64,000 nt of DNA from Allolobophora icterica (GCA_963556255.1 OY744611.1:856091-920090); one strand, 5' to 3'; positions 35,921-47,176 are shown, counted from the stretch's first letter. The notes: generated by a model from the sequence alone, not told the origin. Made by a program: numbers and translations.

Positions 35921-38137
35921 ATGTTTGGTAGTCCAGGTGTTATTGATAAACCAAGTGAACGTTTGTCAAGAAAGATGCATCACGATTCCAGTGAAATTAT
36001 AAATTCTTTTGTGCAAATTAGTCATGAAGAGAATCTTCATATTAACAAATTTGAATCACCTGAGCATGCAAAACCCTGTCAGGCAGAATCTTTTTCTCTG
36101 AATCGTCACATGAGTTCTCAAACTCATACTGGGGAGAAACCTCACAACTGTCAGGTATGTCTGAACTCATTTGCCTTTCGTGATACTCTGAATCGTCACA
36201 TGAGAACTCATACTGGGGAGAGACCATACATATGTGAGGTTTGTGGTAAAAGATTCAGAGACGGTGGAGATTTAAACAGACACAAAAGAACTCACACATA
36301 TGAAAGGCGGGACTTGTGTGGGAAAGCTCATAACGGGAGTGGTTCTCCAACAAAACAGTTTCTGGCAAATTCTTTTTCTCTGAATCGTAACATGAGTTCT
36401 CAAACTCATACTGGTGGGAAACCCTACAAATGTCAGTTTTGCCAGAAATCATTTGCTCAAGGCAGTGCTCTGAATCGTCACGTGAGAATTCATACTGGAG
36501 AGAAACCATACAAATGTCAGTTTTGTCTGAACTCATTTGCCTTACGTGATACTCTAAATCATCACATGAGAACTCATACTGGAGAGAAACCATACAACTG
36601 TCAGGTCTGTTCTAAAACATTTGCCAGAGGAAGTTATCTGAAAATGCACATGAGAACCCATACTGGAGAGAAACCATACAATTGTGAGGTTTGTCATAAA
36701 GGATTCAGAGAACACGGGGATCTAAATAAACACAAAATAACTCACACAGGTGAAAGGCGGGACATGTGTGAGAAACCGGATAACGAAAGCGATTCTTCAA
36801 CCATACAGTTCAAACTGCATGCAGGAATACAGCCACAGGATCTTAATATGGAAAGTGAAGTAGCTGACAAATTTGAATCAGCTGAGGATGTAAAACCGTT
36901 TCTGGCAAATTCTTTTTCTCTAAATCGTCACATGAGTTCTCAGACTCATACTGAAGAGAAACCTCACAACTGTCAGGAATGTCAGAAATTAGTTGCTGAC
37001 GGCAGAACTCTGAATTGTCACATGACAATTCATACTGGAGAGAAACCATACAAATGTCATTTATGTCAAAAATCATTTGCTAAAGGCAGTCGTCTGAATT
37101 ATCACATGAGGATCCATACTGGAGAGAAACCATACAAATGTCGGGTATGTCAGAAATCATTTGCTGAAGGCAATACTTTGAATCGTCACATGACAATTCA
37201 TACTGGAGAGAAACGATACAATTGTCAGTTATGTCAGAAATCATTTGCTAGAAGCAGTGCTCTGAATTGTCACATGAGAACCCATACTGGAGAGAAACCA
37301 TATCAATGTCAGTTGTGTCAAAAATTATTTGCTCAAAGATCCTCTCTGGAGAACCATATGAGAACCCATACTGGAGAAAGACCATACAAATGCCAGATTT
37401 GTCAGAAGTCATTTGCTGAACTCGGTACTCTGAATTGTCACATGAGAACCCATACTGGAAAGAAACCATACAAATGTCAGTTGTGTCAAAAGTCATTTGC
37501 TCAATTAGCCTCTCTGAAGAACCATATGAGAACCCATACTGGAGAAACACCATACAAATGTCAGGTATGTCAGAAGTCATTTGCTGAAGGCAGTATTCTG
37601 AATCGTCACATGAGAACCCATTCTGGAGAGAAACCATACATCTGTGAGTTTTGTCATAAAGGATTCAGAGAACATAAAGATCTAAAGAAACACAAAAGAA
37701 CTCACTCAGGTAAAAGGCGACACATGGGTGAGACACCTGATAACGAGAGCGGTTCTTCAACCATGCAGTTCAAACTGCATGCAGGAATACAGCCACAGGA
37801 TCTTAATATTGAGAGTGATGGAGTTGTTCCAATATCTGGCCATTACTTTACGTTTAGTAGTGCAGATGTTATTGATAAATCAAGTGAACCCTTGTCAAGA
37901 AACATGCATCATGATTCCAATGAAAATTCTTTTGTGAAAATTAGTCATGAAGAATGTCTTCATTTTAGCAAATTCGAATCATCTGAGGATGCCAAACCGT
38001 TTCTGGCAAAGTCTTTTGGATGTGGTATATGTGATGAAATGCTAGAATCAAAGGAGTTTCTAGAGCATTGTTCTAGCCATCGCTTTTGTCCACCCGACGA
38101 ATTATTTGTTGATCCATGCTGTTATTGCCATTGTTAA
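35921..38137 (+). CDS. C2H2 zinc-finger protein D, 15 fingers plus tail finger
   Basis: The frame is open from 35780 to the stop at 38137. The first in-frame ATG is at 35921 (MFGSPGVIDKP, about 738 residues), with a weak context; the next is at 35975. Finger clusters of 2, 4 and 9 are separated by linkers. Two linkers are shortened: one runs SPTKQF straight into LANSFSLNR, the other drops the middle part (MESEVADKFE). One finger (CQECQKLVADG) is degenerate. The protein ends with the linker VIDKSSEPLS...KPFLAKSF and tail finger [20 protein letters not shown]. Expected role is nuclear DNA binding, by family. Because the upstream module is broken, a functional protein would need either this internal start or splicing into it. 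Confidence 0.8.
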   Translation: MFGSPGVIDKPSERLSRKMHHDSSEIINSFVQISHEENLHINKFESPEHAKPCQAESFSLNRHMSSQTHTGEKPHNCQVCLNSFAFRDTLNRHMRTHTGERPYICEVCGKRFRDGGDLNRHKRTHTYERRDLCGKAHNGSGSPTKQFLANSFSLNRNMSSQTHTGGKPYKCQFCQKSFAQGSALNRHVRIHTGEKPYKCQFCLNSFALRDTLNHHMRTHTGEKPYNCQVCSKTFARGSYLKMHMRTHTGEKPYNCEVCHKGFREHGDLNKHKITHTGERRDMCEKPDNESDSSTIQFKLHAGIQPQDLNMESEVADKFESAEDVKPFLANSFSLNRHMSSQTHTEEKPHNCQECQKLVADGRTLNCHMTIHTGEKPYKCHLCQKSFAKGSRLNYHMRIHTGEKPYKCRVCQKSFAEGNTLNRHMTIHTGEKRYNCQLCQKSFARSSALNCHMRTHTGEKPYQCQLCQKLFAQRSSLENHMRTHTGERPYKCQICQKSFAELGTLNCHMRTHTGKKPYKCQLCQKSFAQLASLKNHMRTHTGETPYKCQVCQKSFAEGSILNRHMRTHSGEKPYICEFCHKGFREHKDLKKHKRTHSGKRRHMGETPDNESGSSTMQFKLHAGIQPQDLNIESDGVVPISGHYFTFSSADVIDKSSEPLSRNMHHDSNENSFVKISHEECLHFSKFESSEDAKPFLAKSFGCGICDEMLESKEFLEHCSSHRFCPPDELFVDPCCYCHC

Positions 38138-38632
38138 ATACTGAAGAAATTTTGAAGCACCTAATTGTGGTTTGAGAATATAAAAAGTGCTATAGAATTG
38201 CCAAGACGTTACTGAGTTTCACTTTATTTACAGAATAGTTTGATATAATCATTCTGGTGTAAGGAAGGAACAGCAGAAGAATACTACTTGGCTGAGAGTA
38301 AAATCCGAATTGTTATAAATCTATAGTTATTTTAGCGATGTGCGTAAAAATCTTGTTTACAGATCGCATAATATCTGAACACCAAGTAGTATTTAACAAT
38401 GGTGATCATACTAAGATGATGCAGAAAATTCACAAACTATCCGATGATAAAACGCAAATTTTCAATTTTTCATAAATTACACAACCATTTGTATGGATTA
38501 TAACTGGTATATAAAGACTAAATACTTGATGTGCAATGTTAATTGAGATAGGTTACTCTAATTGGTTGGTTTGCAGCCATCGTGGATTTCTTATGCACTA
38601 CTTTGAAGAGTTTTGCTTTCTCTTGCGAACGA

Positions 38633-38638
38633 AATAAA
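38633..38638 (+). other. Polyadenylation signal candidate for ZNF D
   Basis: AATAAA lies 496 bp after the stop. The same signal is preserved at the same relative place after F (59467-59472) in matching 3' sequence, which supports a 3' UTR of about 500 bp. Confidence 0.6.
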
Positions 38639-38649
38639 TAAGACAAACT

Positions 38650-39589
38650 GCGAATATTTTCTTGGTGAAGTTTTCTGAATTGGCTGAAACGAAAAACCTC
38701 GTTCTGGTTAGATGACTAAGAAACGACTGGTAAATCATCTTATTTTACTGACAGTATAGGCCTCAATGATGAACAACAAACAATACAACATCATGTTTTC
38801 TTTAACTGTTAATAGTTTCTTCATTGTAAAACTAAAGAAGACATATTTTCACTGATCTGTTCAATAGTTATCAACTCCAATAATTATGTCACCATTTTCA
38901 TTGGAATTAAATAGAAAAAAATCACCCAAAGTGCTTCACGAGTCCACTTTTAAATAGCTCTGCATTTTAGCAAACCTCGGACAAGTGACAAATTTCCTTG
39001 AATAATTATTAATTGAATTGTAACTTCTAGCTTGCCATTGTCTAGTGCAAAATGCACCAACTATGGGTTCACAAAAGCAGTTTGTTCCTATAGTTAAACA
39101 AAGGACTGGACAGCTTCGAAAATGGTAAGTAATGTTCCTCTAAGGATCAGTTCCAAGGCACTGCCAATGTCGCTAACCAGTGTGAAGAAATTGTAGGCTG
39201 AAGTCATTTGTATAGTCGGCATAGCTCAGCTGGCAGTAGAAGATATCAAGGTCGACGAGTTCCTTGCTCAGTTTCGACATCGTCAGATTTCGTTTTTTTA
39301 ACTGCGGCCTTTGCATCGTGTAGTTGAGGAAATGCTGTGAAAGAGGACTTCTTGACACTGAATACGCATAGGCCTATGTGAGTTGATGGCATTGGAGAGG
39401 ACAATCACACTTGCGGGACGCGCCGGAAGAAATCCACCAGTTCGAGATCTTTATAATGCAGTAAAGGTCAGGAGAGCAGAGTTTTGCTCGTGGAGGCTAA
39501 ATTCACAAAATGAAATTTTCAGTTAGATTTCCTATAATTATAATTATTAACTGCACATTAAAAATGCAAATTTTCGAAGCGCTGCTTAG
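38650..39589. other. Intergenic, nothing certain
   Basis: A minus-strand stretch at 39358-39173 contains CQLSYADYTND, faintly like a reverse transcriptase YADD region. The context is too poor to call. It contains CATAGGCCTATG at about 39366. Confidence 0.35.
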
Positions 39590-40035
39590 AGATAACTCAT
39601 CAGAGGCGATCCTGGTCCATGTTCCAGAACTAGTGAGGAATAATGCGGGCTACAAATGTTTTGCGGAAGACACGATGAGATAGACGGAGAAGCTCCTGTC
39701 GGAGACCTGCAGCAAGGGCATTCCAAAAGGCAGGGCCAACAACTGCGAAGCTGCTGCGCTGTGTGGTGGCAGATGCGGTCTTTGGGACGACCAGGTCTCT
39801 GTGTGCCGCCGACCGCAGGGAACGGTGGCCAGGGACAGAGGAAATTAGGACACAGAGTCCCTTTAAGTAGATCGAAGCGCAAACGGTAAGACAATTCCGC
39901 ATAAGAACCAATTAAGGTCTTAAATATGCGCTCTCGATTTGAAAGCCAGCGGGGGTTTGCTCCAGAATGAATATGGAGATGTGGCCAGACTCTGACATGC
40001 CGAGCGACAGCACGGAGGACTGAATGTAAATGCTT
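39590..40035 (-). pseudogene. LINE reverse transcriptase C-terminal remnant
   Basis: From high to low coordinate the minus strand gives VLRAVARHVRVWPHLHIHSG, ANPRWLSNRERIFKT, SYRLRFDLLKGTLC and then, in another frame, SLRSAAHRDLVVPKT, SSFAVVGPAFWNALAAGLRQ and KTFVARIIPH. These match the thumb-to-end part of CR1/L2-like reverse transcriptases. At least one frameshift is present. Confidence 0.65.
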
Positions 40036-40125
40036 TTCTTACATCGTGAGGAATCCTGACAATTAGTGGCTGCTTATTAAAACACTAGCTGGATTACCCG
40101 GCGTTGCCCGGGTTTATAAGTTTCA

Positions 40126-40242
40126 CACCACCACCACCACCACCACCACCACCACCACCACCACCACCACCACCACCACCACCACCACCACCACCACCAC
40201 CACCACCACCACCACCACCACCACCACCACCACCACCACCAC
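40126..40242. repeat. (CAC)n microsatellite
   Basis: About 39 uninterrupted CAC units, just inside the ACTAGCTGG end. The opposite-orientation copy has a GGT/GGGT array at the same relative place. Confidence 0.97.
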
Positions 40243-40264
40243 CTTGGATGCCCTTGTGGCGTCT

Positions 40265-40760
40265 GGCGACGTCTGGCGGAGACTGCTTCGCAGTCTTGTA
40301 GACGCCTTCTGGCGTCTAGCGACCTCTGCCGTGGAGTGACTGCTTCGCAGTCGACATCTGGAGGCCCTTGTGGCGTCTGGCGACCTCTGGCGGAGACTGC
40401 TTCGCAGTCTTGTAAACGCCTTTTGCGTCTAGCGACCTCTGCCGTGTAGTGACTGCTTCGCAGTCGCCCTCTGGCGGCGACTGCTTCGCAGTCTTGGAGG
40501 CCCTTGTGGCGTGTGGCGACCTGTGGGGGAGACTGCTTCGCAGTCTTGTAGACGCCTTCTGGCGTACAGCGGAGACTGCTTCGCAGTCTTGTATACGCCT
40601 TCTGGCGTCTAGCGACCTCTGCCGTAAAGTGACTGCTTCGCAGTCGCCCTCTGGCGGCGACTGCTTCGCAGTCTTGGAGGCCCTTGTGGCGTCTGGCGAC
40701 CTGTGGGGAGACTGCTTCGCAGTCTCCCGTGGACTGACTGCTTCGCAGTCGAAGAGGGTG
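40265..40760. repeat. Array of about 11 GACTGCTTCGCAGTC hairpins
   Basis: The palindrome GACTGCTTCGCAGTC recurs about eleven times in 500 bp. It alternates with CTTGTAGACGCCTTCTGGCG and GCGACCTCTGCCGT words in a higher-order repeat. Each copy can fold into a 6-bp-stem hairpin on either strand. Confidence 0.9.
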
Positions 40761-41276
40761 AACCGGGCGTTGGCGTGTTAAAGAAAACGCCAGAAATCTA
40801 ACCCTCACTGCCGGTCTGTAGTCGGCCTCGCCCTTAGTAGAGCAGACTGGTTGTTTGATATACTGTAAATAATTTAGATCTTTGTCTTTGAACATACATG
40901 TGTTAAAATTTTTGCTGTAAAACGATGAATATACTTCGAATCGATCGTCATTATATTTTGTGCGAAAGTAAACAACTTACGCGCATTATTAGTGACTTTG
41001 GGGAATACCGGCGCCATAAATAGAACCGCGGTGTCGTTAAGCGGATTATTAATGACGTTGGGGAATACCGGCGCCATAAATAGAACCGCTTGGCAGTGGA
41101 ATAGGCGAGCTTGCGCGTTATGGACGGTCGGGTGGGTAGCGTTTTGGGGCATTTTCACCATGGTAGGGTTGAAAACGGAGGACGCGAACCCCTCCACTGG
41201 GTGTCCGAAGCCGAGGCCGACACATTAGTGAAGGTTTCGAGTGAAAAGGTGCAAAATTGTAGAAGTTAAGCCCGGT

Positions 41277-41277
<1 letters not shown>

Positions 41278-41322
<45 letters not shown>

Positions 41323-41337
41323 CACAGACACACAGAA
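41278..41337. repeat. (CAGA)n microsatellite
   Basis: About 15 CAGA/CACA units at the right side of the element. The other copy has CTGTCTGTCTG at 46166-46177. Confidence 0.9.
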
Positions 41338-41365
41338 AGCTGGCTTTATTTATATAGATTACCTA

Positions 41366-42507
41366 TATATTGTGAGTTTTTTCAATTGAGAATTTATTGA
41401 TGTAAAGAAATTTGTGTGGTTTCAGCATTCAGAAGCTAAGATCGCGAAACAAATTTGTTGACCTTCTTTTGGTGTTACTTCAAAATTTGGAGGACTACTG
41501 TATAGTTAAAAAGGTCTTGGCCTACTTGATCCCCACACCCAGGGATCGCCGCCCATGACGCTTGTTGTTCAATTCTCGAATCAGCCAGGGTATGGAGGTT
41601 GCTGCAGCTGCGCAGTACTACAAAACGTACGTAGGCTACATCGAAATGCGGACAGGGGGGGGGTAATGACCAGCGCGGACGTCCGCATCTAAACTTTTAA
41701 AATTTTTTTATAGTTTTTTAAACACCACCTTGTTTCAACCTTCCCCCAAAAGACGAAATGGTCAGTGAAGTGATTGCCTCTTGTATGGTATAACCTTTAT
41801 TGCGACTTTTAAGAGGCTTTTATTACTGCACGTCCTGCGATACGAAACCTGAACTGTCACATAGACGTGCACAGGAACTGTGGAATAATTGTAAACATAG
41901 TGATGATGATATTAAAAATTGGCTCAGGCGTCCGGACGTCCGCAAGGGGGAGAAAGGAGGTAAGGTCAAATGCGGACAAGTGGAGAGGGAGGTTTCCAAA
42001 GTAGGTCATATTTTGCGGAAGTCCTTTATGGACGACCCATATATGTATTCGTTTAAAATTCTTGAAATCAAGCTTTGCTGGCAATAACGCATCAACTTAC
42101 AGATAAGGATGGGGAAGATGCTAAGTGTCTTGGCTGAGCCTATGGGAGCTCCTAAGTGTCTTCAAGTGTCTTCTAGAGTTTAAATTGAGGTTAGTAAATG
42201 TCTTTGTACAGCATTCTTGGAATAAAGTTTCGCTTGTCCTTTATCTGATTTAAAACAATAAGTAGGCTAAGTAAATATTGCTATACTTTAAAAAGGACAT
42301 TAATTGTTATTATGCCTAATGAGTTTCAGTAATTTATAGGAATTGGCACGATCGGTTGACGAGAGGACGGGAATAGGTGCGTCCGGCTAGTTTCAGTTGC
42401 AGATATTAACAGGTAAAATTTGGTGACATTTGGACCACCCCAATAAAAACCGAACTGTTGACCGTTTAACTCTGCGAAATTGATGGAATTAGCGATATTC
42501 TGAATGA
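41366..42507. other. Intergenic, nothing recognised
   Basis: The 95-codon plus frame at 41800-42087 (with RRPDVRKGEKGGKVKCG) has no family I recognise and no splice or poly(A) context. I do not call it a gene. Confidence 0.4.
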
Positions 42508-42515
42508 CCCTAATC

Positions 42516-43740
42516 CAGTCTTGTTGTCAAGACCTTAAACCTCAAGACCAAGACCTTGAACCTCAAGACCAAGACCTTGAACCTCGAGACCAAGACCAAG
42601 ACCAAGACTTTGAACCTCGAGACCAAGACCAAGACCTTGAACCTCAAGACCAAGACCAAGACCAAGACCCAAAAAATCGCAATCAGGCCAAGACTTCTAA
42701 AATTGTCAAATCGGAATATTCGCTAGTTTAATGAAAACATGAGTCTTTTATTTTATTCAAGCAAATTAATTTTAAATGCAAACTGCAGAGAAATCCGAAT
42801 TTGTATTCAAAAGTCCGTCATGCAAACTATTATTCCAAATGCCTTTTGTATTTTATAAAAACCAATTCGCTCAGAATTTTCTGACCAAGACGTGCCTTGT
42901 GGGGCCTCATAAAAATTCCGCCATGTGGAAAAAATACGTTCTACAGGTTGTGAATTCGCTGATACACACAGAGAGAAGCTTTTCAAGCACTGGATGTAAA
43001 TGTAGACAGTGAGGCCTTTGGAAATCTTGCCATGGTTTATCATACCGTCTGATACAGAATAACTGTTGCTGCTGCCAATGGGTTTTCCTGACCAACAAGA
43101 CTTGTATCCAGGGCTGTAGTGGTAAAATTTGAGGTGAGTATACGCTACCGGTGACCAGCGGCGTAAAAAAAATTTGAAGACCTTTTTTTAGGAAAAATTT
43201 CAGACTTTTCACCAATTCTCAGAAAATTTTCAGACTTTTTACGATTTTGTCTCTGAAAAAGTTGATGACCTTTTTTTTTTTAGTCATTCGCCCTAAAAAC
43301 CTTTAAAAACCTCTCTTTTTTGAAAAATTTTCGTTCCCAGAGGTAAGTATACGCTGTATACCCGCGTATACCCTCGTCTACAGCCATGAGTATACGCTCT
43401 CAAATTTCTCTAGAGGTAAGTATACGCTGTATACCCGCGTATACGCTCGACTACAGCCCTGCTTGTATCCATCCATAGATATTGGTCGTATGATGCAAGC
43501 AGGCTTGATACAGAATTCTTGAGTTCTGTTAAATGACTGCTCATAATGACAGCCGGTCTTGGTCTTGGTCTTGCGAGACCAAGACCAAGACTTTGAACCT
43601 CAAGACCAAGACCTTGAACCTCAAGACCAAGACCAAGACCAAGACCTTGAACCTCAAGACCAAGACCAAGACCAAGACTTTTAAAAACGAACTCGAGTGC
43701 ACTCGAGACCAAAACCTTGGTCTCGAGGACAACAAGACTG
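42516..43740 (-). mobile_element. hAT transposon with CAAGAC subterminal arrays and transposase remnant
   Basis: Perfect 13-bp ends CAGTCTTGTTGTC (42516-42528 and 43728-43740) and a perfect duplication CCCTAATC (42508-42515 and 43741-43748). Just inside each end is a minisatellite of CAAGACCAAGAC / CTTGAACCT units (about 42530-42690 and 43555-43690). On the minus strand at about 43000-42830 the translation SANSQPVERIFSTWRNFYEA resembles the hAT dimerisation domain (usually SAPVERIFS). It contains a second, younger hAT element at 43109-43461. Confidence 0.9.
43109..43461. mobile_element. Non-autonomous hAT element nested in another hAT
   Basis: Ends CAGGGCTGTAGT (43109-43120 and 43450-43461) and a perfect duplication CTTGTATC (43101-43108 and 43462-43469). 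Near the right end GAGGTAAGTATACGCTGTAT occurs twice (about 43339 and 43414), so the end region is tandemly duplicated. Confidence 0.92.
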
Positions 43741-43816
43741 CCCTAATCCTACGATGAAAATTCTGGCAGCCATGGAACAAATTTAATGCATTATCTATCA
43801 TCAACATCATCATCGT

Positions 43817-44528
43817 CACTGGCGTAAACTTGTCCAAAATATTGGGGGGGGGGAAAAAACTTTTTTCACCTCTGGTCTGGACCACATGTGTCAAAAAACA
43901 AGTTTTTTCAAGATGAAAAGTTGTTTTTTTTCTTTGTTTTTTGTTTTTGTAGTTTTTGTTGTTTTGGTTGTTTTTAAGGTTTTCAGATTTCGGATCACAA
44001 AAATCATGAGAAATGGCACGAACAAGAGCTCCAACTCAGTTTAATTCACTTGCGATTTCCGAAAATTAAAATCATTAAATTAATGTTATTAAAATAACTT
44101 CTACAAAATTAAGAAATTTATTTTAAAAACAAAAACAAAAAAAACAAATTTTGTGGTTTTCTTTTTCTTATGTTTTTGTTTAAAACCAAAAACCGAAAAA
44201 AAAATTTCACCTCTGGTCTGGACAGTCAGCAGAGGCTTCCGGTGTTGCGTTAATGCGTATGAAATGGGGCATTTTGTTTACATGTAAATTTGTTTCATAT
44301 TGAAGATATTGAAAATAAAAATAAATCTTTGTTTTCATTATAAATTTCTGATAGTATTTCAGTTTTGTGTCTGTTTTTCTATTTCTGAAGAAATTTGTCT
44401 ATATTAAAACATAATATTTTAATATTTGAAGAAATTCTCCTCTCGATTTTTGGGGGCATTGCCCCGGCTCCTCAATTATTGGGGGGGGGGCACGTGCCCC
44501 GGCTGCCCCCCCAGAGTCTACGCCTATG
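43817..44528. mobile_element. Non-autonomous hAT element with ambiguous target in GAT repeat
   Basis: Ends CA(C/T)(T/A)GGCGTA(A/G)AC (43817 and, inverted, 44528) and the duplication ATCATCGT (43809-43816 and 44529-44536). It inserted in a CATCATC-rich stretch, which weakens the duplication test. The right end (GGCACGTGCCCCGGCTGCCC) is closely related to the end of 61120-61259. Confidence 0.8.
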
Positions 44529-44537
44529 ATCATCGTC

Positions 44538-46122
44538 ATCATCATCATCATCTGCTCCTGACGCCAGCCATTTGGCGGCGATGGGTAAGAATAAATGACC
44601 TCCATTGTCGTCGTCATTTGTCGAGTCTATTGCCCTCTTACTGTTAGTGTAAGTAAATGTTATGTCCTCAGTTATATTATAATTATATACTATATTGAAA
44701 TGTAGTCACTAGATGGCAATCGCATCAGTAGCAAGTTCTGCTAAACGCCAGTTTCTGTCTTCTGTAATTAAATATTTAATTCAGTCGCCATTTTGTGCGT
44801 ATTACAGTAACTGTTATACTCTGAAATGAGACTACACTTTACTGGTTTATTTAGGTAGAGCTGGTAAGAATATGAACTACTTTTAGCTCACTTCTCTGTT
44901 GTTTTTTCTTTCGCAGTAGTTTTCCAAACACAGGTGCACAGAAGCAGGTACTACCTTCGTCTTTGAACGCGAGAATTGAAATCTAGGTCACGTTTGTTCG
45001 ATATTCGTAGCATGGTGATTTGTAGTCTGGCAGTTGATTATCGGTACATAACATGCCGAAGGAAAAATACTCCTGTTTCCAATTTTACATTTTTACGTCT
45101 AAAATATGATCATGTTAATTTTTATAACTTGTCCCTGTTACGGGGTTGAGGTCGGGCGCCTACGTGTCCTCCATAATATCTAAATTGATAATTGATAATT
45201 AATTCAGTGTATATGGGCCCCTATGGAAGAATTGTCAGTTTCAAACGGATTGCCATTGAACATAAGCTATGTATGCTTACGTTCTTCTTACCTACATAGT
45301 TGTAATTTTCTGCATCCAATTTGGTATCCTTTGGAAGTGTATTTTGGTCATATTATTAATTAAATTATATGCTAAAGTAGTCTTCGAATTTAGACTCGTG
45401 TGTGGTTTCCAACTCTTTATCCAAACTTACCATAAGTGACTCTTGGTTTCTGTGCCTTCTACACACTGGCCCTTGTCACTAGAATTCACTACTACCAACT
45501 ATGCAACACCATTCTCTTTCTTTTACCTTATTTTGCAAACAATTGAACACGTATCTATCTTTTTCAAAGTCCTTTTGGCCTTCCACTAAAAACTTCTGGG
45601 ACTCTTTTCATCTTGATGCTGTTTCAGGGTCTTGCCATGTTCTCTCTATAGAATTTGGCAGCTATTTGTAGCGGCCATCAGCCACTGCCTTTACTATTAA
45701 AACAGTAGCACTTTAGAAGTTATTAGATTAGGTTATTATTAATACAATTATTAACATTATCATTACACTATTGTTACTCTTACATCTTTTCCCATCTACC
45801 AGTACTTTTACAGTTAATCCATCATCTGTCCTTCTTGCTTTTGAGAGTTGGAAAATGGGACATCAATCGTCTCTTAAAGCCATTGATGTTCAACTACCCC
45901 CAACCATACCACCTGTTCTCCTGTGCAGGCAAAGTGTATGGTGGACGACCTAATCCTTGCTCGGATATGCAAGTAGAGAGTGGCAAAGAACCAGAAGGAT
46001 GGATGATGGAGCTACACAAAGGCTATGGCATTTTACTAAATGGAACCATAAACTGAACTTTTAAGACTTGTCGCATTTATCTTTGAAGTGCTTTGTGTAT
46101 ATTTCAGTTGTCAGGTTTAAAT
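44538..46122 (+). other. Intergenic upstream of ZNF E
   Basis: CACTAGATGGC at about 44707 followed by TCGCCATTTTG at about 44787 is a weak echo of the promoter pattern seen at B, C, D and F, about 3.4 kb before gene E. No GTAAG donor follows closely. The rest holds no recognised gene apart from the exon candidate at 45929-46056. Confidence 0.35.
45929..46056 (+). CDS. Possible 3' terminal exon of an unknown gene
   Basis: CCACCTGTTCTCCTGTGCAG is a good splice acceptor. The following frame reads GKVYGGRPNPCSDMQVESGK and continues to NGTINxx-type sequence ending at TGA 46056 (42 residues). I recognise no family and see no poly(A) signal nearby. It could be chance. Confidence 0.2.
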
Positions 46123-47176
46123 CATATCTATATAATAAAGCGAGAATTCTGTGTGTGTGTCCCTCTGTCTGTCTGCTTGACCGGGCTTAACTTCTACAAT
46201 TTTGCACCTTTTCACTCCAAACCTTCACTGCTGTGTCGGCCTCGGCATCGGACACCCAGTGGAGGGGTTCGCTTACCCCCTTTCACCGCTACCATGGTGA
46301 AAAACGGTCAAAACATCTCCCCAAGCGATAGGAAAATTACCGTCCTTCCAGTGACATTAGGCTTACTGCATTGGATGCAGTCCCTGCAGAGACATTAGGA
46401 TTACTGCATTGGATGCATGCACGTGTAACAAACATCGAAGATAAATTTCTTGTTGGTAAGTCAATTTGGGGGTGGTGGTGGGGGATGGTGGTGGTGGGGG
46501 GGTGGTGGTGGTGGTGGTGGGTGGGTGGGGAGGCGGGTGGTGGGGGCGGTCGGTGGGGGGCGGGGGTGGTGGTGGGGGGGGGGGGTGGGGGTGGGGGGTG
46601 GTGGTAGGGGTGGTTTGGGGGGTGGGATTGGGGGGTGGTGGTGGGGGGGTGGGGGTGGTGGGGGTGGGGTGTGAGTGGGGGGTGGTGGTGGTGGGGGTGC
46701 ACGGGTGGTGGTGGGGGTGGTGGTGGTGGGGGTGGAGGGTGGTGGGGCGGGTTGGGGGTGGGGGGGTGGGGGGTGGTGGTGGGGGTAGTGGGTGGGGGTG
46801 GTGGTAGGGGTGGTGGGTGGTGGTAGGGGTGGTGGGGGGTGGTGGTGGGGGGGTGGGGGAAGTGGGTGGGGGGGTGGTGGTAGGGGTGGTGGGGAGTGGG
46901 GTGGGAGTGGGGGGGTGGTGGTGGTGGGGGTGCACGGGTGGTGGTGGTGGTGGTGAGGGTGGAGGGTGGTGGGGGGCGGGTTGGGGATGGGGGTGGTGGG
47001 GTGGTGGTGGTGGGTGGGAGTGGGGTGGTGGTGGGTGGGAGTGGGGTGGTGGTGGGGGGTGGGGTGGTGGTGGGGGGTGGGGGTGGTGGTGGGGGTGGTG
47101 GGGGGTGGGGGTGGTGGTGGGGGTGCAGGGATTGAAACTTATAACCCCGGGCAACGCCGGGTAATCCAGCTAGTCT
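46123..47176 (-). mobile_element. Unclassified interspersed element, copy 2
   Basis: The minus strand starts ACTAGCTGGATTACCCGGCG at about 47174 and runs to CTTTATTATATAGAT at about 46125. It matches copy 1 (40084-41365) in both terminal regions. Between them the (CAC)n array of copy 1 is replaced by a roughly 660-bp (GGT/GGGGT) array. Confidence 0.6.
46467..47125. repeat. GGT/GGGGT-rich array, potential G-quadruplex
   Basis: About 660 bp almost free of C and A on the plus strand, made of GGTGGTGGGGGTGG-type units with a higher-order pattern (TGCACGGGTGGTGG at about 46697 and 46931). Poly-Gly/Val/Trp and poly-Pro/His frames over it are artefacts. Confidence 0.95.

Larger units (their letters stand above)
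40084..41365 (+). mobile_element. Unclassified interspersed element, copy 1 (ACTAGCTGGATTACCCGGCG end)
   Basis: The left end is ACTAGCTGGATTACCCGGCG. The right end is (CAGA)n followed by GGCTTTATTTATATAGAT. A second copy in the opposite orientation lies at 46123-47176. Shared inner sequence includes CACTGGGTGTCCGAAGCCGA and GTGCAAAATTGTAGAAGTTA. An internal direct repeat of about 63 bp (GGGGAATACCGGCGCCATAA at 40999 and 41062) is present. I do not recognise a coding region; a Penelope-like or SINE-like origin is possible but unproven. Confidence 0.6.

Noticed and set aside
40077..40895. 272-residue Trp-rich protein
   Set aside because: It consists of the antisense of the CAC array plus the hairpin repeat; no conserved domain.
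41800..42087. 95-residue plus-strand protein
   Set aside because: No domain, no codon or splice support; recorded only as open sequence.
42504..42731. DQDLEP-repeat protein
   Set aside because: A reading of the CAAGAC subterminal array in a hAT element.
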